The notes beneath the pieces are model-generated. The model saw nothing but the letters and a program-made list of their open reading frames with translations, was not told the DNA's origin and made no database searches. This document shows positions 36,680 to 45,596 of a DNA stretch of 64,000 nucleotides, piece by piece. The DNA comes from an uncultured Sulfitobacter sp. Lineage in GTDB: Bacteria; Pseudomonadota; Alphaproteobacteria; Rhodobacterales; Rhodobacteraceae. The number at the start of each line of letters is the position of its first letter. Position 1 is the first letter of the stretch. The position numbers and the translations under genes are program-made. The DNA lies in assembly GCA_905182645.1 (NCBI GenBank), contig CAJJCJ010000005.1:186001-250000 (forward strand). Reading direction: 5' to 3'.

Positions 36680-39538
36680 CTAGCCCTCTGCTTTTTGGGT
36701 GTCGTCGCGCGATGGGTCGATGTCCATCGGTTGATCGCTGTCAGTGACATGAGCGCGGCGTGAGAGGCGGGAGAAGCTTTCGAGTGACAGCATCACGGCG
36801 CCGACAACTGCAAGGAATACGCCCAGATCAAACAGGGCCGCTGTTGCCAGCTCAAACTTTTCAAATGGCGGGATGCGCACATATGTAAAGTCGGATGTCA
36901 GGAACGGTTTGCCAAAGAACCACGACCCGATGCCGGTGAGCCCGGCGATCAAAACGCCAGTCCCGATCACGCCGTGATACGGATACCGCAGCCGCGCTGA
37001 TGTCCAACTGAACCCGCTTGCCATATATTGCATGACAACCGCGATTGACACGACAAGCCCCGCGATAAACCCGCCACCCGGGACGTTGTGCCCGCGCCAG
37101 AATATGTAGAACCCAACCATCAAGACGACAGGCATAATCACGCGGGTCACCACGACCATCATCATCGGATGCATGCCGCCAGAACGCGGCTGGTCTGGTT
37201 TGCGGTTCAGCAGGCGCGCCCGCACAGGGCCGTCCAGCAATGCCTCGGTCAACGCATAGATGATCAAGGCCGCGATGCCCAAAACGATGATTTCGCCGTA
37301 GGTGTCAAAGCCACGGAAATCGACAAGGATCACGTTGACCACATTGGTGCCGCCGCCGCCTTTATACGAATTGGCGAGGTGGAAGTCGGAAATGCTCGGT
37401 GCGATGGTGTCGCGCAGCAGGTAATGATAGGATAGCGCTGCGGCCCCAAGCCCAGCGGCGACCGCAACAGTCCCGTCGCGCGTACGGCGCAGAACGCTGC
37501 TTTCAACAGGTGTGTGGTTCGGCAGGAAGTTGAGCGCGAGCAACAGCAAGATGATCGTTACGACCTCGACTGTGAGCTGGGTCATTGCCAGATCGGGCGC
37601 GCTAAAGAACACGAAACCGACCGACACAACCAGCCCGACAATCCCGATCAGGATCAGCGATAGCAGGCGGTTGCGGTGCAAAACCACAAGCCCGCAGGTG
37701 GCCGCGACCAACATCAACCAACCAGCGATCTGTACAAAGTTTGCAGGCTGGACGCTGCGTGTTGGCGCGCCAACAGTGCCCGTGGCCCAAGCATGGTAGC
37801 CAACAGCCACAACAGTCACGGCCATGATCGCGGCGTAACGGGTGAACGCCCCATCATGCAGTGGTGCGATGATCCGGCGGGCGAGAGACACGGCGCTTGC
37901 GATGACCGCGTCAAAGATGTGCTTTGCTTCGGGGCGCGCAGCTTTGTCCCAGACGCCCAATGCTGGCTTAAAGATCAGCAGCATCAACAGGCCGCCAACA
38001 ACGGCGATCATCGACATGTAAAGTGCTGGCACCAAGCCGTGCCAAATTTTGAAATAAGCCTTGGGCAGTTCGGCGGCGTCGCCGAGCACAGAGGCCGTGA
38101 CGACTTTAATGAATGGTTCGGCCAAGAACGGCGCGACGCCGATGGCCACAACCAGAACGACCAAAATCGCAGGTGGCAGCCACAGGCCAACAGGCGGATC
38201 ATGTGGTGTTGCTGGATAGTCGTCGCGCTGGGGGCCAAGGAACGTGTGGCTTATGAACCGGAAGCAATAGGCAGCCGAAAACAGCGACCCGATGGTTGCC
38301 ATCACCGGCACCAGTAAAGGCATGCCAAATAGGGCGGTGTGCGTGGCCTCTTCGAGCATCATTTCCTTGGATAAGAATCCATTGAGCAGCGGAATACCTG
38401 CCATCGACAATGCCGCGAGCGAGGCGATCACAAATGTGACGGGCATCAGGTGGCGCAATCCGCCAAGACGGCGGATGTCGCGGGTATGTGCCTCGTGGTC
38501 GATGATGCCTGCGGACATAAACAGGGCGGCCTTAAACGTCGCGTGGTTTAAGATGTGGAACATCGCGGCCATCGCGCCAAACGCGGTGCCTGTGCCCAAA
38601 AGCATGGTGATCAGGCCGAGGTGGCTGACGGTGGAAAACGCGAGCAGCGATTTCAGGTCATGTTTGAACAGCGCGATCACGGCGCCAAGCACCATGGTGA
38701 TCAGGCCCGCCGTGGTCACGATCATGAACCATTCAGGCGTGCCCGAAAGGACAGGCCACATGCGGGCCATCAGGAATATGCCGGCTTTGACCATCGTGGC
38801 CGAATGCAAATACGCAGACACGGGGGTCGGGGCCGACATCGCGTGCGGCAGCCAAAAATGGAACGGGAATTGCGCGGATTTGGTGAAGCAGCCGAGTAGG
38901 ATCAAGATCAGCGCCGGCAGATACATCGGCGATGCTTGGATCAAGTTGCGGTTTTGCAAGATCACGCTGAGATCATAAGACCCAACGATTTGCCCCAACA
39001 ACAGCATGCCGCCGATCATCGCCAAACCGCCCATGCCAGTCACGGTAAGGGCCATGCGCGCGCCTTGCCGCCCTTCGGGCAGGTGTTTCCAATAGCCGAT
39101 CAGCAGGAAGGATGATAGTGATGTGAGTTCCCAAAATACCAGCAAAAGCAGGATGTTATCGGAAATGACGATCCCGACCATCGCGCCTTGGAATAGCAAT
39201 AAGTAGGTGAAAAATTCGCCCATGTTATCTTCGCGCGACAGATAGAACCGTGCGTAAGCGATGATCAGCAGACCGATCCCAAGGATCAGCATCGCGAAAA
39301 AGAACCCCAGTCCGTCGAGCATTAGCGTGACGTTCAGCCCAAGCAGCGGGACCCAATCAAGCCGTGCTGTGACCAATTCGCCAGCCATGACGGCGGGCAA
39401 GTGGGTCATCAATCCGATGAAGGCCAAAAGGCTGACCATAAAGGTGACACCGGCACAGGCCACACGCCCCGTGGAATTCATCAAGCCGGGCAGCAACGCC
39501 CCAAGAAACGGTAAAGCGACGATAAGGAAGAGGGACAC
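36680..39538 (-). CDS. mnhA: Na+/H+ antiporter Mrp/Pha fused subunit A-B
   Basis: 952 residues, first gene of the antiporter operon. The N-terminal about 500 residues are NuoL-like (FFEFL-type helix LLLVFWELTSLSSFLLIGYW, FPFHFWLPHAMSAPTPVSAY, GIPLLNGFLSKEMMLEE). A NuoJ-like DUF4040 part follows (about 620-760), and the C-terminal 130 residues from RVIMPVVLMVGFYIFWRGHN are a full MnhB domain. A-B fusion marks the group 2 Mrp/Pha systems of alphaproteobacteria. The complex exports Na+ or K+ in exchange for protons, useful in seawater and at alkaline pH. Confidence 0.95.
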   Translation of the reverse strand: MSLFLIVALPFLGALLPGLMNSTGRVACAGVTFMVSLLAFIGLMTHLPAVMAGELVTARLDWVPLLGLNVTLMLDGLGFFFAMLILGIGLLIIAYARFYLSREDNMGEFFTYLLLFQGAMVGIVISDNILLLLVFWELTSLSSFLLIGYWKHLPEGRQGARMALTVTGMGGLAMIGGMLLLGQIVGSYDLSVILQNRNLIQASPMYLPALILILLGCFTKSAQFPFHFWLPHAMSAPTPVSAYLHSATMVKAGIFLMARMWPVLSGTPEWFMIVTTAGLITMVLGAVIALFKHDLKSLLAFSTVSHLGLITMLLGTGTAFGAMAAMFHILNHATFKAALFMSAGIIDHEAHTRDIRRLGGLRHLMPVTFVIASLAALSMAGIPLLNGFLSKEMMLEEATHTALFGMPLLVPVMATIGSLFSAAYCFRFISHTFLGPQRDDYPATPHDPPVGLWLPPAILVVLVVAIGVAPFLAEPFIKVVTASVLGDAAELPKAYFKIWHGLVPALYMSMIAVVGGLLMLLIFKPALGVWDKAARPEAKHIFDAVIASAVSLARRIIAPLHDGAFTRYAAIMAVTVVAVGYHAWATGTVGAPTRSVQPANFVQIAGWLMLVAATCGLVVLHRNRLLSLILIGIVGLVVSVGFVFFSAPDLAMTQLTVEVVTIILLLLALNFLPNHTPVESSVLRRTRDGTVAVAAGLGAAALSYHYLLRDTIAPSISDFHLANSYKGGGGTNVVNVILVDFRGFDTYGEIIVLGIAALIIYALTEALLDGPVRARLLNRKPDQPRSGGMHPMMMVVVTRVIMPVVLMVGFYIFWRGHNVPGGGFIAGLVVSIAVVMQYMASGFSWTSARLRYPYHGVIGTGVLIAGLTGIGSWFFGKPFLTSDFTYVRIPPFEKFELATAALFDLGVFLAVVGAVMLSLESFSRLSRRAHVTDSDQPMDIDPSRDDTQKAEG

Positions 39539-39798
39539 GCAAACTCCTGATCTTAGGGTCTAAAGGTATAAGATCATTTAGCGGGAAACCCGCATGAACC
39601 TCAAGCGAAACCGGAGAGAGCGTGTTCGGAATTTCTGATTTTATTTGGGATCGGCGTTCGAGTGGCTGGTCCAGATGGTTGGCTGGACAGGCATTCCTTG
39701 GGGGAGCTGTCGTGTTGCGAACCCCGGCTAGGCGTCCAAAGTGACTAGTGCTGCGCTGCCGCTTTTGAGCACCTGGTACTCTTGATTGGTTGGCTGAA
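39539..39798. other. Intergenic stretch upstream of the antiporter operon
   Basis: 260 bases that must hold the antiporter promoter (read on the minus strand) and the tail region of the small membrane protein gene. No repeat, RNA gene or clear promoter boxes could be made out. Confidence 0.5.
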
Positions 39799-40200
39799 CT
39801 AAATGCTAGAAGCTGCCGTATAGTAAAGGCCGAGAGTGCCAACAAATCCTATTGGGAAACCTATCATCACAGGCCGCCAAGGGCGCAAGCGACCCTTCAG
39901 CGCGACACCAGATGCAAATCCAATTGATACAAGCACAATGCCAGACACATAGATGCTCCAGTAAAAAATGTTGGAGCCAAAAACGTATTGTGGCGGCAAA
40001 TCAAAATAAAAGAAGAAATATCCAATCGGTGCAAAAGGAACAAAAAACAGCCACATAGGTGCATTCAATAGCACCAACTCTACCGGCGTGAAGATTACGC
40101 ATGCGATTATCCCAGCCAAATAGCACAAGAAATACTGGCCGCTATTGAACAAGAACCGTTTTGCCTTGGATGCACTCTTGGACGGGAGAATATTTGTCAT
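39799..40200 (-). CDS. Small membrane protein of unknown function
   Basis: 133 residues with four hydrophobic segments at about 22-42, 46-66, 75-97 and 107-130 and a basic N-terminus (SKASKAKRFL). No family recognised. Aromatic-rich middle segment FFVPFAPIGYFFFYF. AT-richer than the neighbouring antiporter and phosphate permease genes. Coding status is supported by the even hydrophobic pattern and full ATG-to-stop frame, but not by similarity. Confidence 0.55.
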   Translation of the reverse strand: MTNILPSKSASKAKRFLFNSGQYFLCYLAGIIACVIFTPVELVLLNAPMWLFFVPFAPIGYFFFYFDLPPQYVFGSNIFYWSIYVSGIVLVSIGFASGVALKGRLRPWRPVMIGFPIGFVGTLGLYYTAASSI

Positions 40201-40319
40201 TCTTCCGCGTCCTCAGTTGCCAGCAGTTTCAATCCAGATTTGGCGCTGCTTGGCCAGTCTGCATGCGCACTGTATGTAGGGTCAAGACCATTGGCACCAT
40301 CCGGCCGGATTGCCGCTTT

Positions 40320-40334
40320 GTCCGCACTGCGGAC
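40320..40334. repeat. GTCCGC/GCGGAC hairpin motif, copy 1
   Basis: GTCCGC-ACT-GCGGAC, a 6-base perfect inverted repeat in the spacer after the phosphate permease gene. A near identical hairpin occurs at 45435-45449. Confidence 0.5.
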
Positions 40335-40363
40335 GCCAGCATTGCTCGCGTCCGCGGTTTTAT

Positions 40364-41845
40364 CTAGACGAATGCGGCCCGAAGCATCACGAATATCACG
40401 CCTGATAGCAGGGCAGCTGCTGGCACTGTGATGATCCATGCTGCGATGATTGTCATGAAGTGCGACCGGCGGACCAGCTTACGACGGCGGCGTTCTTCTG
40501 GGGCGATCCGCTCTGCTGGATCACGCGTGGCGCTGGACTGGCGCGCGCGGCGTTCTTCGTGCCATTCGCGGAAAAATCCAACACCAAACACGCCGCCGAC
40601 GGCGATATGCGTTGATGATACGGGCAGGCCCAACCAGCTTGCAATGATCACAGTAATCGCCGCCGAAAGGGCGACGCAATAGGCGCGCATCGGGTTCAGT
40701 TTGGTGATTTGTGAGCCAACCATTTTGATCAGCTTTGGTCCAAACAAAATTAGACCAAACGAGATACCAAACGCGCCGATGACCATGACCCAGATCGGGA
40801 TGTTTACCTTGCCTGCAAATTCGCCGAATTCTTCTGCGTGAACAATCGCGGCCAATGGACCGACGGCGTTCGCCACGTCGTTGGCCCCATGTGCGAATGA
40901 CAGCAAGGCCGCCGATAAAACCAGCGGAATGCTGAACAGGATCTTGAGCGACTTGTTGCGGTTTTCTAATCCTTCGGACTGTCGTTTCACCATTGGCTTG
41001 GCAATAACGTAGATAAGCGCGCCTGCGATAACGCCGATCAGCAGGGCGGTTGGCAGGTCAATCTTGATGATCTTTTTGAGACCTTTGATCGACAGGTACA
41101 TGGCGAATACGCCGCCCATGACGCCGACCAAAATCGGCACCCAGTACCGTGCTGCCGCGATTTTGTCGTCGCGGTAGATGATGTAATACTTGATGAAAGC
41201 AAGGAAGCCCGCCGCCACAAGACCACCCAAAAGCGGTGAAATAATCCAAGACGCCGCGATAAGCCCCATGTTTGGCCAGTTCACAGCCGCAAAGCCAGCC
41301 GCCGCGATACCAGCCCCCATAACGCCACCCACAACCGAGTGCGTCGTGGACACAGGTGCGCCGACCCAAGTCGCCATATTGACCCAAAGCGCAGATGATA
41401 TCAGCGCGGCCATCATTGCCCAGATAAAGATTTGGCTGTCAGACACCGACGACGGATCAATGATACCCTTGGAAATGGTCGACACAACGTCCCCGCCGGC
41501 CAGCAATGCACCTGCCGTTTCACACACGGCCGCAATCGCAATCGCGCCGCCCATGGTCAGGGCATTTGCACCAACGGCAGGGCCCATGTTGTTGGCCACA
41601 TCGTTCGCACCGATGTTGACGGCCATGTATGCGCCAATCGCCGCAGCCGCGATGACCACGTAAGACGTTGATGTACCGCCAAAAAACAGCGTGGATGCGA
41701 GGCCCGCAACAATAATAAATACAAACGCAATTCCGATGCCAACTAACGGGCGAGCACTGAGCGCAGTTGCATATTCAAAGCTCGCGATGCGACCAAGGTC
41801 GCGATCGAGCGTTTTCCAATAATGGTCTTGGTTTTTGTTGGTCAT
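40364..41845 (-). CDS. Inorganic phosphate transporter, PiT family
   Basis: 493-residue inner-membrane phosphate permease driven by cation symport. The two PiT signature repeats are visible: IGANDVANNMGPAVGANALT near residue 75 and FAHGANDVANAVGPLAAIV near 320, and the paired GAPVSTTHSVVGGVMGAG and GLPVSSTHIAVGGVFGVG motifs. The long N-terminal extension with DRDLGRIASFEYATALSARP is common in roseobacter copies. ATG at 41845 is preferred to 41860 for its strong GGGGGGA ribosome site. Confidence 0.94.
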   Translation of the reverse strand: MTNKNQDHYWKTLDRDLGRIASFEYATALSARPLVGIGIAFVFIIVAGLASTLFFGGTSTSYVVIAAAAIGAYMAVNIGANDVANNMGPAVGANALTMGGAIAIAAVCETAGALLAGGDVVSTISKGIIDPSSVSDSQIFIWAMMAALISSALWVNMATWVGAPVSTTHSVVGGVMGAGIAAAGFAAVNWPNMGLIAASWIISPLLGGLVAAGFLAFIKYYIIYRDDKIAAARYWVPILVGVMGGVFAMYLSIKGLKKIIKIDLPTALLIGVIAGALIYVIAKPMVKRQSEGLENRNKSLKILFSIPLVLSAALLSFAHGANDVANAVGPLAAIVHAEEFGEFAGKVNIPIWVMVIGAFGISFGLILFGPKLIKMVGSQITKLNPMRAYCVALSAAITVIIASWLGLPVSSTHIAVGGVFGVGFFREWHEERRARQSSATRDPAERIAPEERRRRKLVRRSHFMTIIAAWIITVPAAALLSGVIFVMLRAAFV

Positions 41846-41934
41846 GCAAAGTCCCCCCACGGGCGTGATAGATTATGCATGTCGGGTAAGGGGTCCGCCT
41901 GTTCAAATCAATACTGCATAACAACTAGGCTGGA

Positions 41935-42390
41935 TTAAAAATTCAGCAGCACCGTTTTCAGCGCAGTCTCGTCGACCATATCGGCCGCCTTTTCAAGCGA
42001 CACCCACACGCGGTCGCGGCGGTGCGCCTCGGGGTAGTCATTGGCGACCTCGGTGACGGGCAACTCGTAAATTTTGGTCTCGCACGGAATAGTCAGGCCG
42101 CTGTCGAATGTTTTGGTCGACTGGATTGTGTCAATCGCATCGACAGGTGCGTCGGCTGCTTTAACGCCGCCTTCTTCCCATGCTTCTTGGTGGGCCGCTT
42201 GGGCCGCAGTCATGCCGTCGATGGGCCAGCCCTTGGGTAAAATCCAACGGCCGTTTGAACTGGTGACCAACAACACTTCAACGCCCTTGGGCGTGTCGCG
42301 GTGGCACAGTGCGGCCAGTTGCAATGCGGGTGGACGGCGCAGCATCGGCTGGATCGTTTCCGACCAGATCGCGCGTAATACGGATGTCAT
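41935..42390 (-). CDS. NUDIX hydrolase (DIPP-like)
   Basis: 151 residues with a Nudix box GMTAAQAAHQEAWEEGGVKA (the G..5E..REx EExGu pattern, with REx replaced by QEAWEEGG) and an N-terminal core that includes VEVLLVTSSNGRWILPKGWP. That KGWP form is typical of diphosphoinositol polyphosphate phosphohydrolase-like enzymes in alphaproteobacteria. It would hydrolyse a nucleoside diphosphate-linked or diphosphate substrate in the cytosol. Preceded by hrpB read in the same direction. Confidence 0.88.
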   Translation of the reverse strand: MTSVLRAIWSETIQPMLRRPPALQLAALCHRDTPKGVEVLLVTSSNGRWILPKGWPIDGMTAAQAAHQEAWEEGGVKAADAPVDAIDTIQSTKTFDSGLTIPCETKIYELPVTEVANDYPEAHRRDRVWVSLEKAADMVDETALKTVLLNF

Positions 42391-42457
42391 TCAAAACCTG
42401 CTTTTCTTATTTATTAATGATTATCTAACACTTAAGTTAATAAATTGCAAATCGGGC

Positions 42458-44869
42458 TTACGTGCCGCGTGGCTTTACGCGCAATGTTGGGTCTGCTTGG
42501 GTCGGGTCTTCGGGCCACGGATGGCGCGGATACCGCCCGCGCATATCGCGCCGCACGTCGCCGTATGACGTGGCCCAGAACCCGACGATGTCTTGCGTCA
42601 CTTGCACCGGCTTTTGCCCCGGCGACAGCAGCGTCACGCGCAACGCCGTGTGGCCGACGACTGGATGAACGGTTTGCCCGAACATTTCTTGTAGGCGCAG
42701 GGTGATGCCTGGGGCCTCGCCGTCGTAATCAATCGGGATCTTGCGCCCTAAGGGCGTGATGAAATGCGGCGGTGCTGCCCGATCAAGCCGCGCCGTCTGG
42801 TCCCAGTCGAGCATCGCGCGCAGGGCAGGCAGTAAGTCAAAGTTTTTCCAGTCGCCCGTGGTTTTCACACCAGCCAGATGCGGCATGAGCCATGTTTCTA
42901 ACTCGTCCAGCAGGGTCTGCTCATCCATTGCAGGCAATCCATCAATCAACGCCACACGGGCACGGAGCCGGTTGGCCGCTGCAGACGGGCGCAAGCCCAG
43001 CTGGCGAATCCCCTCGCACATCGCGACGGCAACAGCGTCGGCGGGTGCATCGTTCCAGTTGCGATCATCGAGCACAATCGCGCCAAAGCAGTCTTGTTGC
43101 CGCGTCAGCACGCGTCCGTCTCGTTTTGACCAAGTACACACGTCGACCCAGCCGATCTGGTCGGGGAATTGATTGCGCAGCTCTGCCTCGGATATTTGCA
43201 CGGCTTGGCGGACGCGGGCCTCTCTGGTGTCGCCGTCTAAATCTGTCGCCACGATGAGGCGCGCACCTGCCAGCGGATCAGCCGGATCCATCACGGCCCC
43301 TTTGCCGCCGGATAATATATAGCGCGGATCGTCGCCCTTGCGGCGCAGGCCAACGCGGTCGGGATACGCAAGCGACACCATCGCGGCCAGCGACAGTGGT
43401 GTTTTGTCGGATAAGCCTTTGGACAAGCGCGGGATTTCAGATTTGATCTGGGCGAGGGCTGCGTGTTGGATTTGACCGGGGCCATTGTAGCGCCCACGCA
43501 AGGCGTTCATCCGCAGGCTCAGATCAACAGGGGCGCCGCGTAACGGATCACGCCCCGCGAGCAACGCAGCCAAGGGGGCAGCGGCACGGCCCGCAGTCAA
43601 TAACATATGTGCCAAGCGAGGATGCAGCGGCAGGGCGGCAATGGCGCGCCCATGGGCGGTGATTTGCCCCGTCGCGTTAAGTGCGCCAAGCGATACCAGC
43701 AGGCGGCGGGCCTCGGTGAGCGTGCCCGCAGGGGGGGGGGTAAGAAACGACAGATCATCGCTGCCCCATTGCGCAAGCTCTAGCGCAAGCGGGGCCAGAT
43801 CGGCGGCCTCAATTTCGGGTGGGGGGAAGGCGGGCAATGCGCCGTCCTCGCCTTTGGTCCAGAGCGGGTAGCAGTGACCAGCGGCGACGCGGCCAGCCCG
43901 ACCTGCGCGCTGAGTGGCCTCAGCGCGGCTGACGCGTTCGGTCACAAGGCGCGACATGCCAGACGATGGATCAAACCGCGCACGACGGGTACGGCCTGCG
44001 TCAACGACGACGCGGATATCGGCGATGGTCAGGGACGTTTCCGCGATCGATGTGGACAATACGATCTTGCGACCTTCTTTCACGGGTGCAATCGCTGAGC
44101 GTTGGGCGGCAAAGGGTAATGCGCCATAAAGCGGGCGGATCACGCAGTCGGCGGGCAAGCGGTTGGCCAACGCGGCCTCTGTTCGACGGATTTCGCCTTC
44201 ACCGGGGAGGAACACCAATATGCTGCCCGTTGTTTCGGCTGTGGCCTGCACGATCAGGTCGGCGGTGGCATGTTCTATGCGGATGCCTTTTGACAAAGCG
44301 CGGGGCAGGTGGTGTGTGGTGACCGGATAGGCGCGGCCTTGGGACGTGAGCACTGGCGCGTTGTCGAGCATTTTGGCAACGGGGCCTGCGTCTAACGTGG
44401 CGGACATGACGAGGATGATCAGATCGGGGCGCAAAATGCTGCGAATTTCCCAGCTTAGGGCGAGGCCGAGGTCGGCATTTAGGGACCGTTCATGGAATTC
44501 ATCAAAGATGATCGCGCCGATGCCTGTCAGATCGGGGTCGGTTTGGATCATGCGGGTCAGGATGCCTTCTGTTACCACCTCGACGCGGGTGGTTTTGCTG
44601 ACAGATGTTTCGCCGCGCATACGGTAACCGATGGTTTTGCCAGTGGGTTCTGACAAGGTTTCCGCGAGGCGTTCTGCGGCAGCGCGGGCCGCAAGGCGGC
44701 GGGGTTCCAGCATCAGAATGCGGCCTGTGGTCAGATTGGCGTCAAGCATGGCAAGTGGGACACGCGTGGTTTTACCGGCACCTGGTGGGGCTTGTAGGAC
44801 AGCGCGGCCGTGGGTGCGCAGAGCATCCATCAGATCGGGTAAAATGGGATCAATTGGCAGGGCTGTCAT
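42458..44869 (-). CDS. hrpB: ATP-dependent helicase HrpB
   Basis: 803 residues of the DEAH-box HrpB family. Motif I is APPGAGKTTRVPLAML, motif II DEFHERSLNADLGL, motif III VMSATLD, motif V STSIAETSLTIADIRVVVDAG and motif VI QRAGRAGRVAAGHCY. The HrpB C-terminal domain covers about residues 580-800. ATG at 44869 starts MTALPIDPILPDLMDAL, the usual family start. The coding strand contains a run of ten C (ten G on the plus strand, 43731-43740) coding part of TPPPAGT, a possible slippage site. RNA helicase role in bacteria is poorly known. Confidence 0.95.
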   Translation of the reverse strand: MTALPIDPILPDLMDALRTHGRAVLQAPPGAGKTTRVPLAMLDANLTTGRILMLEPRRLAARAAAERLAETLSEPTGKTIGYRMRGETSVSKTTRVEVVTEGILTRMIQTDPDLTGIGAIIFDEFHERSLNADLGLALSWEIRSILRPDLIILVMSATLDAGPVAKMLDNAPVLTSQGRAYPVTTHHLPRALSKGIRIEHATADLIVQATAETTGSILVFLPGEGEIRRTEAALANRLPADCVIRPLYGALPFAAQRSAIAPVKEGRKIVLSTSIAETSLTIADIRVVVDAGRTRRARFDPSSGMSRLVTERVSRAEATQRAGRAGRVAAGHCYPLWTKGEDGALPAFPPPEIEAADLAPLALELAQWGSDDLSFLTPPPAGTLTEARRLLVSLGALNATGQITAHGRAIAALPLHPRLAHMLLTAGRAAAPLAALLAGRDPLRGAPVDLSLRMNALRGRYNGPGQIQHAALAQIKSEIPRLSKGLSDKTPLSLAAMVSLAYPDRVGLRRKGDDPRYILSGGKGAVMDPADPLAGARLIVATDLDGDTREARVRQAVQISEAELRNQFPDQIGWVDVCTWSKRDGRVLTRQQDCFGAIVLDDRNWNDAPADAVAVAMCEGIRQLGLRPSAAANRLRARVALIDGLPAMDEQTLLDELETWLMPHLAGVKTTGDWKNFDLLPALRAMLDWDQTARLDRAAPPHFITPLGRKIPIDYDGEAPGITLRLQEMFGQTVHPVVGHTALRVTLLSPGQKPVQVTQDIVGFWATSYGDVRRDMRGRYPRHPWPEDPTQADPTLRVKPRGT

Positions 44870-44896
44870 GGTGGCTCTTGGTCTGCGCAAAGGGGC

Positions 44897-44953
44897 GATG
44901 GGTCAAGACCCATCCTACACTGGCGGTGGCCGTAGGATGGGTTTTAACCCATC
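44897..44953. repeat. Dispersed gene-end palindrome, inverted pair (copies 4a and 4b)
   Basis: GATGGGTCAAGACCCATC with the CCTAC tail at 44897-44917, and CGTAGGATGGGTTTTAACCCATC-type copy at 44931-44953, arranged tail to tail around CACTGGCGGTGGC. Same arrangement as 3a/3b. It separates the hrpB start from the stop of the GNAT gene. Confidence 0.8.
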
Positions 44954-44957
44954 TTTG

Positions 44958-45404
44958 CTATGAAATAGAGAGACGAAAACGCGGGCCACCATCCGCCCAA
45001 CGCGCGAACCCACAGGCAAGAGCGTCTTGGGCGACGATGTTGTCAGGGGCTTTACCAATGAACAAGTAGGTGCATCCCAGTGCGCGCCCGACATTGGCGG
45101 CCGTATCAACCAATTGACGCCCGACGCCGCGCCCGCGCAGACCCTCAGCCACATACATATGATTGATGTCGATCCCACGGATCCCATCGACAATCTTTGC
45201 AAGCGGCAGCAACGCGGCATAAGCCTGCAGGCCGTCAGTATCCTCGGCGACCAGAAACCTGATCCACGGGTGCGGACCAATCCCGTCACGCATTATGGTC
45301 TCGGCCGTCACGTCGGCGTCCAGATCCCCGTGATGGGCGCCCAAAGCCAAGATTATAGCGTGAACGGCGGGGATGTCATCGACACGCATGGGGCGGATTT
45401 GCAT
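44958..45404 (-). CDS. GNAT family N-acetyltransferase
   Basis: 148 residues with the GNAT fold: N-terminal MQIRPMRVDDIPAVHAI strand-helix, and the acetyl-CoA motif A as INHMYVAEGLRGRGVGRQLV (R/Q-x-x-G-x-G/A form RGRGVG). Ends with FARWADGGPRFRLSIS. The acceptor is not predictable. Its stop lies just right of the paired palindromes. Confidence 0.88.
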   Translation of the reverse strand: MQIRPMRVDDIPAVHAIILALGAHHGDLDADVTAETIMRDGIGPHPWIRFLVAEDTDGLQAYAALLPLAKIVDGIRGIDINHMYVAEGLRGRGVGRQLVDTAANVGRALGCTYLFIGKAPDNIVAQDALACGFARWADGGPRFRLSIS

Positions 45405-45434
45405 AACGGGGTGCCTTTCTACTTTCGCGGCTAA

Positions 45435-45449
45435 GTCCGCTGTGCGGAC
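45435..45449. repeat. GTCCGC/GCGGAC hairpin motif, copy 2
   Basis: GTCCGC-TGT-GCGGAC, embedded in a larger inverted repeat GCGGCTAA...GAAGCCGC (about 45427-45456). Related to the hairpin at 40320. Confidence 0.5.
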
Positions 45450-45596
45450 GAAGCCGCCGTTCTTAATAAAATTGCGAATGACTGCTATGCGAAACAGAAG
45501 ACGCCATATTTTGTTGTTTAGTGTTTGGCGATTGTTCCCAGTTCTGATTTAGGGATGGAGTGACGAGCGGAACTGGCTTCGAAAGCAGGGCGACAA

